Program-made: the position numbers and the translations under genes | Notes under the pieces: model-generated | The model's input: only the letters and a program-made list of their open reading frames with translations | What the model was told of the DNA's origin: nothing | Database searches by the model: none | Part shown: piece after piece, positions 9,511-19,248 of the stretch | How positions within the stretch are numbered: position 1 is the first letter of the stretch | Layout: every line of letters begins with the position of its first letter | Source: Haplomitrium mnioides | Taxonomy: Eukaryota; Marchantiophyta; Haplomitriopsida; Calobryales | DNA: 20,852 nt | Assembly: GCA_049999725.1 (NCBI GenBank) | Contig: JBNGIS010017910.1 | Coordinates: 1 to 20,852 of the forward strand | Direction of reading: 5' to 3'

Positions 9511-9731
9511 CCCAAAGATGCAATTTTGGAGAGAAGTCGTGCTAGAGTATTGCAAGGCTCTTTTATGAGAGGCTTCATAACCATTGTTACGACATATACA
9601 CTCAACATCATTCTGAAGCAACTACGGACATGTGTTCTTCTTCACCCACAACACCCATCCACACCAAACCCACATTTAGATGTTTTCTTCTCTGATATGG
9701 TTACTATATATATGGTATAAACTTACTTGAA
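9511..9731. other. Short unassigned tract after the LTR-like segment
   Basis: No primer binding site immediately follows the LTR-like segment, and no gag or pol similarity is seen. The small open frame at 9526-9720 has no recognisable features. The tract ends at the duplicated gap flank. Confidence 0.4.
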
Positions 9732-9833
9732 GCCTTGATTCGGCAATCTTCAATGAGCAATTTGTAACTTTGGAGTGNNNNNNNNNNGCCTTGATTCGGC
9801 AATCTTCAATGAGCAATTTGTAACTTTGGAGTG
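9732..9833. repeat. 46-bp exact duplication flanking an assembly gap
   Basis: Bases 9732-9777 are identical to 9788-9833, with only the ten Ns between them. An exact copy ending and starting precisely at a gap is the signature of two contig ends that overlap but were not merged. It is very unlikely to be a biological tandem repeat. Confidence 0.92.
9778..9787. other. Assembly gap (10 N)
   Basis: Ten N characters form a fixed-size placeholder. The flanking duplication suggests a true gap length of zero or below, so linkage across it is only as good as the scaffolding. Confidence 0.98.
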
Positions 9834-11508
9834 TCTCAACAACAGGCATCTCTCAAATCCAACATGAGCAAGGTTCAATTGAACATTCTCCTTATGAAAT
9901 TCTACTTGGTTTCTTCATATACTACAATTGTATGTCTTAAGATTGTAGATCCTTGCTCTAATGTGACTATTGTTGGTGTTTTTTTCTCAAAATAAAGAGC
10001 ACTCACTCCAATTTTCTTGATAATTGAGCTTTCTATTCTGGTGTTATATTCATAAGTCATAATGGTCGTCTAAAGCCCCTTAAAAGGAAAGGTGTGCAAT
10101 TGTGTCTAGTGACCAAAAGAGGTAAATCTCTCTATCAATGGTGAAAGTGTTAAGAACTTAGCTTTTCTATTTGTAATTTAGAATGCTAGTTGAAGGATGT
10201 AGACCTATCAATGTATAGTCAGAAATTTTTGGACATTTTTTTAATAATTTTAATAGAGATATTAAATTGTGTTACGAAAATCAGCTTCCCTGTGCTTCTT
10301 GCAATAGGAAAGGGGTTGACAGATTTTGTTTCCAAATAGTTGTTGATTCTGCAAGCTCCTTCTATAAGCACCATCTATAAAAGTTTCATATGAGGACATA
10401 GCTTCTTAGATCAGCATTAGTCTCTTGAAGCTGGAATTTTAAAAATATATAATATATGTTCTTGCTAGAGAAAATGTCACAACTATTCATGATAGAAAAT
10501 ATGATGATCCCGACTTAATAGCAGCTTCTCATCTTATGCACCAATATTATCTCAGAGTTCTTTGATATGTTTGAGATGTTTAATTTGTCAAGAATTCAGG
10601 TGTGCATATCTCTCAAAAGTGTTTATATGTAAATTTTCTCAATTCAATTTCAAGATATGTGATTTGATTGAAATTTGATCATCCAACATTTCCTTATATC
10701 TCTCTAGAATAGATCCAAAATGAAAATGATCAACCTTTTGTGTAAACTTGGCTATTGGATTTGCTTGATCTATGTCTTTTAATACTTTGTTCGAACTTTA
10801 GAGTATCAAGGGTTTTAAGTTACGAAATATATATTGAAACTTGAAGTTGATGGCTATTGAGGAATTTTTTATCAATCAAACATTGATAAAAAATCTTTGT
10901 GATGTGAAATCAATCTCAAAAAGTGTGATGTGAAGATCTTTCTTCAAAAAACACCGATTCTGGTACTAGAACTGAATTTTTCTTGTTCTTCCTTGATTCT
11001 CCATCAAATCAAATTTCTTTTTTTAGAACAGATTGGAAGGGTAGAGGATACAATTTCAGTTTTTGAAATGACAAAAATGAATGTAAACAGGCAGAGAAAC
11101 TGAAATATGTCCTTTGAAAATGTCGATTTCTGCAACCAGAAATGAGTTCTTCTCTTTGTCAGTCTACTCTGAACATATATATGTGATTTTTAATATGAAG
11201 GGGATTACAAGAGCTACGCAATCCATTTTTGCTTTTGAATCGAAAAGATTGACTACAAAATGGGTGAGAAATTGAATTTTCAAGATCTATCATGTTCTTC
11301 TTCTAGATATGAAAGAAACCTAAGTCCAGATAGCAATGTCAGCCCTGAGGAAGGTTGTTTTCTTGAAAAATTAAATAAGTACTCTGATTTTTTCTCTTCT
11401 TACAATGCCAAAAGACTCTTATATCTTAACATTTTTATTGTTGTAGAGCACATCATTTGTATTTGCTATTGTGCTTTCATAAGTGCTAGACGCATGCCGT
11501 TTTATGGA
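9834..11508. other. Unassigned AT-rich 1.7-kb tract
   Basis: The tract is rich in short A and T runs and has no open frame of note until 11260. I found no domain or LTR structure. An open frame from ATG 11260 (context ACAAAATGG) runs to 11634, but its last 126 bases lie inside the gypsy LTR. Only its first 80 or so codons (to 11508) could be older coding sequence, and they resemble nothing I recognise. A 13-bp perfect hairpin lies at 10864-10894. Confidence 0.45.
10864..10894. repeat. Perfect 13-bp inverted repeat
   Basis: ATTTTTTATCAAT (10864-10876) and ATTGATAAAAAAT (10882-10894) are exact reverse complements around the 5-base loop CAAAC. The arms begin and end in A/T runs. Possible readings are a small cruciform, the core of a MITE remnant, or chance in AT-rich DNA. 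Confidence 0.7.
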
Positions 11509-12100
11509 TGTCAGCCCCCTCCTTCTGGTCTTATCCTCCGAACACCGCTCTTCGGAAGGAAAAGGCAGACTTTTACGGGGTTCAAGTTCTTTTATGAGAT
11601 GACCCCACTGCAAGTTATCAATTTCAGGCCTTAAGGGTGTTCCTTCTCACCTTACTGACCTTTCTCCTTGTTCAACTCTCTACTCAAACATTCATACACA
11701 CCACAGAAGCGCCTTTGATCAAATTCCGAAGTGGATTTCAGGGATCCGAAATAGCATCCAGACTCAAAGTTTTATAATGCAGGATCAAGTCCTAATATCT
11801 CAGTTATGCAGGGGATCTGTCCCCTTATTGCCTTACCCTCTAAATCTGATTCTTGGACCCCTATTGATCTGAGATCCTGTTCCCTTTAGATCTGAAATAT
11901 CTTTTTCAGTAATTACAACATAAGACAAACTATCTAAACTCTGCACACACAACACCACACACTCCGCCAACGTTCCTCTGACTTGGGCTGATCCCCGCAA
12001 CATAGTCGTGACCTCTCAACCCTTCATTCCTCTCATTCCTCTTTAGCTCTTCTGATTCTCCCAAGATCCGATCTTTGTTGCCTCTCTTGCACTCCTGATC

Positions 12101-12106
12101 TTTATT
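12101..12106 (-). terminator. Candidate poly(A) signal in left LTR
   Basis: AATAAA reads on the minus strand about 640 bases downstream of the TATA box, and is conserved at 17247-17252 in the right LTR. Plant poly(A) signals are loose, so this is suggestive only. Confidence 0.35.
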
Positions 12107-12745
12107 CCACCTTCTCTTGAGTCTCACGATTCTAGTGACACGTCCTCCCTCTACTCACGCACCATTTTCCAGATAGTCTTTTTACCTTCCTTCGCGAGAA
12201 GCCCTAGTTTGACTTCCTCAAGATTGGAGGAGGTCTTGTTTAACTTCTATCTCTGGAAGACAATCCTCTCTACTGCTGGCCACCTACTCCACCCCGAAGC
12301 TTTGATGGATCTTCTTACACCGTGCGCGGCTCCTTCTTGACTTCCCTTGAGAGAATAAGCCAGAAACGCCCCTGACGTTCCTGGGATTGTTGCTCCTACA
12401 CATTTGACACTAAGGCGACCCCAAAGATCCCACCTTGGCAGCCCCTCCGTTTTCAAGACAACCCAGATTCTGTTTAGTCTTCAAGTATCAGTCCACCTCC
12501 GATGCTGGTCCACCCGCAGAGATGAGTACACCTAGATCGCCTGAGCCTCTAGAGCTCCCCGCCCAGCGATTCCCAATGCCCCTCCAGTCCACCTCCACCC
12601 TTGCTAACCCCTTCCTTGAGTTCACCTGCCTCAAGTGAAGCTTCAAGAAACCTGTCCTCCCTCCCTCGTGTGTCTTCCTTTCTTCTCTTGCTCTCACAAC
12701 TTGCAAGCTTGCATTTACACCAACCCCTCAAACATCGCAGACGAT

Positions 12746-12754
12746 CCTTTTATA
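12746..12754 (-). promoter_or_regulatory. TATA box in left LTR
   Basis: On the minus strand the string reads TATAAAAGG, a strong TATA consensus. The equivalent site in the right LTR (17909-17915) reads TATAAAG. Its conservation between the two LTRs supports a promoter role. Confidence 0.6.
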
Positions 12755-13129
12755 CTCCACGATTACCTTGCTGAAGCCTTTCTTGTTTCTCTGGCATTTT
12801 TGTTTCCTCTACTTTTGGTAGTTAATCTTGTTAAGCAATGTCATGGTGACACCTGGCCAGTACGAGCAACGACTAACTGAAACAATTAACCTGAGGTTCT
12901 CAATTGCCGTTCCGAATTCCCGTTTAATCCCAAAAGATGCCCCTAGCGCGGACTGGGTGCGAAGCTGACACTTGGTCGATTGTGGGTGAAGATTGTGCTT
13001 GGAGCTCTTGATCATGGCGTAGATCCGACCTTGGTAGCTCAACGTCAATTTGCGCTTTCAAATCAGAAGAGTAGGGATCGGCGTCCCTGAAGTCGCAGAT
13101 TCCGGAAGTGTCCCCACGGGACCCCGATG

Positions 13130-14581
13130 ATGACCTTCAGAAAGCAAACACCCCCCATTATGTGGTGAATGCTGTCTTCAACTGATCCTCTTCTTGGATC
13201 GAGATCTGGTTATATCCTAAATATCCATCCAGGAAACTGTAAACTTCTCGTCCCGCAACCAGATCTAGTATGCCATCGGTGAAGGGAAAAAGGTAGTGAT
13301 CCTTTTTTGTTGTTGCATTCAGCTTTCGGAAATCCTAGCATACCCTTATCTTTGGCTCTCCATCCTATCTGATTTTCTTTGGTACTACGACCAATGGCGA
13401 TACCCACTCGCTATTCAGCACTGGGTAGATGAAATCTGCTTCTAGCAATTTGTCAATTTCTTCCTTTACCAGCAGGGAGAATCTAGGATTCATCTGATAC
13501 AGGCGTTGTCTGACAGGGATTTCTCCAGGTTCCAGATCTATCTAATGTTCCTCCAATTTGCAGGGAACTCCCTTCAGATCCTTGTGGCTCCAAGCAAAGA
13601 TCTCGCTGAAATTGGCTAGGAGGCGGGTCAGGGATTGCTCATGGCTCTCGGAAAATTCTGATCCCATATGAAATTGGCATCCCTCCTGGACAGTTACAAA
13701 TTTGTGTTGAGCCGGACGCACTATCCCCACCTCATTTCTCCTTTCTAATCCATCCTCCTGTATGAGCGTTGCTAATCGCAACCCCCTTGCTCTCGGCTTG
13801 TTCTCTCTGTTTGGTTCATTGTTTCTAGCTGCACCGAATGTGGCTCTTCGGGCTTCTCATGTTCCTCTATTGGGTTCTGACATGACACTTCGGACCTATC
13901 CTTTCTTCCAACCTTAGTGTCCCTGCCTCCTGTTGAACATTCAATGGTTCGTCCCTGCACATGCGTCCCCTTAGTGCCCTCTTCGAGTTCCAATTGGTTG
14001 ACTCCCACCTCCCATTCCTCAATTAAATTATTCTCTGTAGCCTCACTGAACATCTTGACCCAGTAGTGATATTCCGATTCTTTGTCTTCTTCGGTCCATT
14101 CACTGTCATACTCGTCTTCGGCTTCAGTCTCCCCCAGATGTGGCACTGGACCGTAGTGCACCTCCATTTTTTCAGGACCAAACACCAAAGTGGAATTCCT
14201 CCAATTGTGGAGGACTCGGGCTCCATATAGCCATGGTCTTCCGATTAGCACCGAGTAGGAAGAGGCTCTCGCTGGGCGTATCACCAAGTAATTTAATTTA
14301 AATTCATTGCCTCCGATGAAGGTAGGAATCCGAAGTAGGGAGCCCAGTGTTTTCACTCGGGATCCATCTGCCAATCTCATGATTTTGGTAGTGGGTTGGA
14401 ATTCCTTGAATCCCAACTTATGGGTAGTCTCTTCTATCATGATATTGACCCCGACCTCCCCGTCTACTGGCACTAAGGATAAGGTGCACTATGCAATTTG
14501 GATATCGATTTCTAGTGCTCCTTTATCCTTGCAGACCAGTTGCACATCCACTTGGACTCCGACTCGAGGTAATTTCCTCCT
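13130..14581 (-). pseudogene. Gypsy Pol remnant: protease-like region and N-terminal reverse transcriptase
   Basis: Reading the minus strand, an aspartic-protease-like region covers about 14473-14160: a VDGEVGVNIM block where gypsy proteases usually carry a D-S/T-G active site, then FIGGNEFKLNYLVI and VLIGRPWLYGARVLHNW. An acidic linker follows. RT starts with SLTRLLANFSEIFAWSHKDL (about 13630-13570), then VKEEIDKLLEADFIYPV, SEWVSPLVVVPKK, KIRVC-DFRKLNA, FPFTDGILD and YSFLDGYLGYNQISI, and stops at WGVFAF near 13140. The YxDD box, RNase H and integrase are absent. In-frame stops are at 14489, 13542, 13365, 13335, 13158 and 13137, with a frameshift near 13780. The frame is continuous with gag, as expected for a single Gag-Pol frame. 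The copy is non-functional. Confidence 0.88.
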
Positions 14582-16474
14582 TCACTTTAGACCCATCAGC
14601 AATTCTCTCAGCTGACGTTTGTACACTAGACTGTCTTTGATCAGCTGTCCCACTGTGGCTGTAATTGGGCAATCTCTTACGTCGGCATAGATGTTGTAGG
14701 GGATTGGCTTGGTGTCTCCTTCGAGGGTGGGGATCTTTCCTTCGGATTCCTTGGGTTTCTCCTGATGGTCCCGGATGTTCTTCATGGTTTCCCGGGCTGC
14801 CTCCTCCTCTTCCAGAGCCTCCAATGCTTCTAGCTGCTTCCCTACATTATCTTGTTGTTTCGGGTAGAACCACTTCGAGTTATCCCGATTGTAGTCTGAA
14901 TCACTCCGTAGTGACGATTTGGAAGTCGCTCCCCTCTTCAATTTCCGTTCTTTTTTCCGCTGGCTCTTAGGCTTGGACTTGGTTCCCGAGCGGGTCACCA
15001 CCCGAAAGCAATCCTCCGGGGCAGGGGTTTCCCGTCCAGGCAATTCAGCTTCTTCCTCCTCCTAGTGGATCTCCAACTCTATTAAGTTCACTGTCGATGG
15101 AGGGGGAGGGTTCATGCCGGGGTGTGGGTTGGCTTCAGGCCTTCGGTTGAGAGGGCAATTCACAACTACATGACCCTCCTTTTTGCACTAGAAGCAAAGA
15201 GCCGTTGGTTGTCCATATCCGCTCTTCCTGGGTTCAGGACAATTGGGGGAAATGTGCCCTGGCTGGCCACAATTCTAGCACACCATAATAGTCGTCCGCG
15301 GGGGCCTGGTTGCATTCCAACCATTTCTCTGCCCGCCGCTGACACCTGGAGGCTGATTTAACATCGTCCGGGGTCCTCTGCTTATTTGGTAGACCGCCTC
15401 AGAGGCCTCTTCGTAAACGTAATCCACCTCTTCCCTTATGAATTCAGGTGCTTCGTCCCACACGTAGTGAATTGCGTTGTTTTCAATAGGGCATTCCTGA
15501 GTGGAGTGGTCGTGCTTGTTGCATCGAATGCACCATACTCCGACTCTTCTGGTGGGAAGGGGCCGACCTTCTGGTTTGATCCCGGCCAGGAGGATATTCA
15601 TTGTCTCCATCCTTGCGCTCAATTCATTTATCTGATCCTTGTCAGCAGACCTTTTGCTGGGTTCGGGCTCGGGTTCACTCCCCTTTGATTTCCCCTTCTG
15701 AATTCCCTTGCGGTGATGCACCTCTCGTTCTTTGGCCCTCTTCTTTTTATTTTGATCCTTCTTTTTTTTTTCCTCCTGGGGTCCCGGTTTTTCTTCTGAT
15801 CTGATGTTGTCGAAATCTTCGTCGCTTTCCGAAGTGGCGTCGGAACTCTCCTCTGTTTCTTCTTCACTGTCCAAAGTGTCTGACGAATCCTCGGATTCAT
15901 ATCTCTTCTTTGTCTTCCTTCTAGAGCTAGTGATCGCAGCCTTCACTTGTGATTGGGCCGCACTGACCGCGCCTTCCAAGGTCCGAGGATCTGTCTGCTT
16001 TATCCAGGTTCCAATTCCCCTGGGCAGGGCCGCAAGAAACCATGAAGTTAACATTTCGTCGGTGGCCGACGGATTTTACCTTGCGAGCCACCTTCTTGAA
16101 TCTCTGAAGCAATTTTCTTATTGATTCTTTCTTCTTCATTCTCAACTGGCCTATTTTAATCAGTGCCTCTGTCTCTTCTCTGATTCCTCGGAATTCAGCA
16201 ATAAACGTGGATTTGAAGGCTCCCCTGTCTCTCTCTTGACATGGTCCGGCAAGTCCTTATACCATGGTTGTGCCTCTCCTTTAAGAACTGCGGGCAAGAT
16301 CCTGATTTTAACGTGGCTTTCCCCATTTTCCGTTGAGGTGTTCTCCAAATCATCCAGCCATGCATCAGGATCATCTTTCGGATGTTCTTTGAAGGATTTG
16401 TACTTGAATCTACCTCTCAACCCGGAAGGGGGCACCGGATTGGCCATCCCCGCCTTGTTCACGGGCACTTCCAT
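14582..16474 (-). pseudogene. Gypsy Gag remnant with three CCHC zinc knuckles
   Basis: Gag forms the particle shell and binds element RNA. The most likely start is the ATG at 16474 (MEVPVNKAGMANPVPPSG), since TAA blocks the frame just upstream. The capsid-like domain includes DPDAWLDDLENTSTENG, LKGEAQPWYKDLPDHV, FIAEFRGIREETEALIKIG, QLRMKKKESIRKLLQRF and WFLAALPRGIGTWIKQTDP. An acidic Ser/Glu stretch and then a Lys-rich stretch follow (about 15910-15650). Three CX2CX4HX4C knuckles lie at 15491-15532, 15239-15280 and 15155-15196; the second and third each contain a TAG stop between their first two cysteines. Frameshifts occur near 16225 and 16075, a further TAG lies at 15062 and TGA at 14582. 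The gag-protease boundary within the shared frame is not marked, so the end used here (14582) is arbitrary. Confidence 0.87.
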
Positions 16475-16624
16475 CCACAAGCCTTCGCATTCCACCACTC
16501 TTTCTTAACAGATGCGCAATCCGACGCTCTGTTTCGGAATTTGCCTCCCTAGTCCGACTTAAGGTCCTTGTCGCACAAAGTGATAACTTGGCCTCGGATT
16601 GGTCTCAGGCTTTTGCAAACCTTT
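16475..16624 (-). other. 5' leader between PBS and gag
   Basis: About 150 bases separate the primer binding site from the proposed gag ATG. The gag frame is closed by TAA just upstream of the usable start. Packaging signals would normally lie here, but none can be recognised by eye. Confidence 0.5.
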
Positions 16625-16643
16625 GGCCCTCCTTCTAGCGCCA
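16625..16643 (-). promoter_or_regulatory. Primer binding site (tRNA-primed, TGGCGC type)
   Basis: On the minus strand the sequence reads TGGCGCTAGAAGGAGGGC, nine bases after the end of the right LTR. It begins with TGG, complementary to a tRNA 3' CCA end, and would pair with a tRNA ending in GCGCCA. The exact tRNA is not assigned. Its position fixes the right LTR as the 5' LTR and sets the element's orientation. Confidence 0.8.
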
Positions 16644-17246
16644 AAAAATGTATGTCAACCCCCTCTTTCTGGTCTTATCCTCCGAACACCACTCTTCGGA
16701 AGGAAAAGGCTGACTTTTACGAGGTTCATGTTCTTTTATGAGATGGACCCGTTGCAAGTTATCAATTTCAGGCCTTAAGGGTGTTCTTTCTCACCTTACT
16801 GATATTTCTTCTTGTTCAACTCTCTATTCAAACATTCATACACACCACAGAAGCGCCTCTGATCAAATTCCGAAGTGGATTTCAGGGATCCGAAATAGGA
16901 TCCAGACTCAAACTTTTACAATGCAGGTTCAAGTCCTGATATTTGAGTTATGCAAAGGATCTGTCCCCTTACTGCCTTACCCTCTGAATCTGATTCTTAG
17001 ACCCATGCTGATCTGAAATCATGTTCCCTTTGGATCTGAAATATCTTTTTCAGTAATTACAAACATAAGACAAAACTATCTAAACTCTGCACACACAACA
17101 CCACACACTCCGCCAACGTTCCTCTAACTCTAGCTGATTCCCGCAACATAGTTGTGACCTCTCAACCCTTCATTCCTCTCATTCCTCTGCAGCTCTTCTG
17201 ATTCTCCCAAGATCCTATCATTGCTGCCTCCCTTGCACTCCTGATC

Positions 17247-17252
17247 TTTATT
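17247..17252 (-). terminator. Candidate poly(A) signal in right LTR
   Basis: AATAAA on the minus strand is conserved at the matching place in the left LTR. In the 5' LTR it would have to be bypassed. The call is by motif only. Confidence 0.3.
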
Positions 17253-17908
17253 CCACCTTCGCTTGAGTATCATGATTCCAGTGACACGTCCTCCCTCTAC
17301 TCACGCACCCTTTTCCAGATAGTCTTTTTACCTTCCCTCGTGAGAAGCCCTGGTTTGACTTCCTCAGGATTAGAACAGGTCTTGTTTAACTTCTACCTCT
17401 GGAAGACAGTCCTCTCGACTGTTGGCCACCTACTCCATCCCAAAGCTTTGATGGATCTTCTTACACCGTGCGCGGGCACGAATGCAACTACTCCTTCTTG
17501 ACTTCCCTTGAGAGAATAAACCAAAAATGCCCCTAACGTTCCTGGGATTGTTGCTCCTGCATATTTGACACTAAAGCGACCCCAAAAATCCCACCTTGGC
17601 AGCCCCTCTGTTTTCAAGACAACCCAGATTCCCTTTAGTCTTCAAGTATCAGTCCACCTCCGATGGTGGTCCACCTGTAGACATGAGTACACATGGATCG
17701 CCTCAGCCTCTAGAGCTCCCCGCCCAGCGATTCCCAACGCTCCTCCAGTCCACCTCCACCCCTGCTAGCCCCCTGCTCGAGTTCACCTACCTCAAGTGAA
17801 GCTTCAAGAAATCTGTCCTTCCTCCCTCGTGTGTCTTCCTTTTTGCTCTCGCTCTCACGACTTGCAAGCTTGCATTTACACCAACCCCTCAAACATCGCA
17901 GACGATCC

Positions 17909-17915
17909 CTTTATA
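17909..17915 (-). promoter_or_regulatory. TATA box in right (5') LTR
   Basis: TATAAAG on the minus strand is at the position homologous to TATAAAAGG in the left LTR. If active it would drive leftward transcription of the element. An LTR ending at 18353 would give a U3 of about 440 bases. Confidence 0.55.
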
Positions 17916-18572
17916 CTCCACGATTACCTTGCTGAAGCTTTTATGGTTTCTCTCGCATTCTTGTTTCCACCGCTTTCGGCAGTTAATCTTGTTAAGCAAC
18001 GTCGTGGTGACACCTGGCCAGTACGAGCAACGACTAACTGAAACAATTAACCTGAGGTTCTCAACTGCCGTTCCGAATTCCCGTTTAATCCCAGAAGATG
18101 CCCTTGGCGCAGACTGGGTGCGAAGCTGGCACTTGGTCGATTGTGGGTGAAGATTGCGCTCGGAGCTCCTGATCATGGCGTTGATCCGACCCTGGTAGCT
18201 TTGCGTCAATTCGCGCTTTCAAATCAAAAGAGTAGGGATCGGCGTCCCCGAAGTTGCAGATTCCGAAAGTGTCCCCGCGGGACCCCGATGATGACCCATC
18301 CGATGTCGTGACACGTCGTAGAGCTAGTCGCAGCCGAGGAGGGCGATCTGACATGGTAAAGCTGAGCTTGATCCAAAGAAGAACTCCAAGATGAAGAGAG
18401 AGAGTAATCTGAAGAGCCTTGTCCCCTGAATATGAAGACGGCGCAATCCGCAAGTGATTCTGAAGACAAAGGCCACGTCGTTCGCAAGCTCCTTCGAAAC
18501 TTCCCCGTTGCCCTCGGAACTCCACAGGTTGCCACCTATCCTACCTTCCACATCATCCACACAGCGTCGTCC

Positions 18573-18809
18573 GCCGTCGCCCCGCAAAAGGGTAAGCGGA
18601 CCATCGCATTGACCAGATTCTGCATTTGACTCGTCGTTGACCCGCAGGAACCCTCAGACCATAGTGGAGCTCCACGTCATCCGTCAAAGACCCGTAGGAA
18701 CCCTCGGACCACCGCTGAACGCTACATCATCCGTCGCCGAGCCGTCCGACGCCGCCCAGCAAGGGGGTAGGCGAACCGTCGCCTTGACCGACTTCCGTAG
18801 TTGACTCGT
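18573..18809. repeat. Diverged direct repeats (62-bp pair and 47-bp pair)
   Basis: Bases 18573-18634 and 18748-18809 align without gaps over 62 positions; both end in TTGACTCGT and share the AAGGG/GGGGG-GTAAGCGG/GTAGGCGA and CATTGACC/CTTGACC blocks. Between them, 18639-18685 and 18689-18735 are a second pair, sharing GACCCG-AGGAACCCTC and TCATCCGTC at a 50-base period. Confidence 0.7.
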
Positions 18810-19248
18810 AACTTTTGTCGCTGCTTCGGATCCCGCTTGCAAGAAGAACAGAGGCTTCCTTCGCTAACTCTTTGCTCCGCTTGATATAGGAACCATGGCA
18901 ACTCCCCGTGGATCCCCTTTGAACTTTCGTCCTCGCCACGTTGAACTATCATCCTTGCCAATGGTGGAACTCCGATAGGTCACCCTTTCGGCTGCTGGTC
19001 CCTTGCTTCTTCTTCTGGCCGGATTCTCGCTTCATCGCATTTTCGCCACAAGAACTAAGTGCACCATAAACTCCCGTCGAACTTTCAGACAATACCTTGT
19101 CGAACTTTCCGCCGCTTCGCCGGATCAGCGATATATCAGCATTTTGACTTGCTTGCTCTTTGTCTGGCCGGGCCTATGATAAGTCACTGCTTCGCATCCC
19201 TTCCCCTGGTTTCCAATTGAGCTTTCTGTCGGATCACAGTTAAGTGGT

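Larger units (their letters stand above)
11509..13135 (-). repeat. 3' LTR (left copy), lacking its 5' start
   Basis: It begins TGTCAG on the plus strand and is clearly similar to 16653-18296 throughout. On the element strand, the outer ~57 bases present in the right copy (18297-18353) are missing here and RT coding sequence abuts instead. It carries the same TATA and poly(A) motifs as the other copy. It lacks a 15-bp insertion present in the right copy near 17480. Confidence 0.88.
11509..18353 (-). mobile_element. Ty3/gypsy LTR retrotransposon, internally deleted copy
   Basis: Two long direct repeats (11509-13135 and 16653-18296 at minimum) flank a minus-strand gag-protease-RT remnant, with a primer binding site just inside the right repeat. 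The 5' LTR is therefore the right copy. RT is cut off before its catalytic core and runs into the left LTR. The rest of RT, RNase H, integrase, PPT and the start of the 3' LTR have been lost. The right outer end is set at 18353 because the ends then form TGTCAG...CTGACA, but it could lie further right. There is no clear target-site duplication: ATGGA precedes the left end and TGGTA follows the right. Over the first ~210 aligned LTR bases I count about 16 differences, mostly transitions, so the insertion is not recent. Confidence 0.85.
16653..18353 (-). repeat. 5' LTR (right copy), about 1.7 kb
   Basis: The inner edge is TGTCAACC at 16653, next to the PBS. Similarity to the left LTR runs to 18296. 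Beyond that the right copy continues about 57 bases to CTGACA (18348-18353), the reverse complement of the TGTCAG that opens the left LTR on the plus strand. That inverted-repeat match is the reason for choosing this end; TGACA at 18313 is a weaker alternative. Since the left copy is cut short, comparison cannot rule out an LTR that extends further right. A 15-bp insertion relative to the left copy lies near 17480. Confidence 0.78.

Noticed and set aside
12435-12880. Overlapping open frames on both strands, repeated at 17565-18041.
   Set aside because: They lie inside the two LTRs and recur only because the LTRs are duplicates; no conserved protein features.
13141-13165. AATGGGGGG followed by TG on the minus strand, first read as a polypurine tract and LTR start.
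   Set aside because: The same bases translate in the RT frame as WGVFAF, a conserved RT block that follows KTAFTT. The right LTR does not contain this sequence, so it is coding sequence at a deletion junction.
14665-14970. Plus-strand open frames opposite gag-pol (also at 14307-14615, 15386-15688 and 15804-16124).
   Set aside because: They are antisense shadows of the gag-pol remnant, which has clear domain similarity on the minus strand.
18085-18525. 146-codon minus-strand open frame whose internal ATG overlaps the LTR end.
   Set aside because: It crosses the LTR boundary, has no recognisable domain, and lies in GC-rich DNA where long frames are common by chance.
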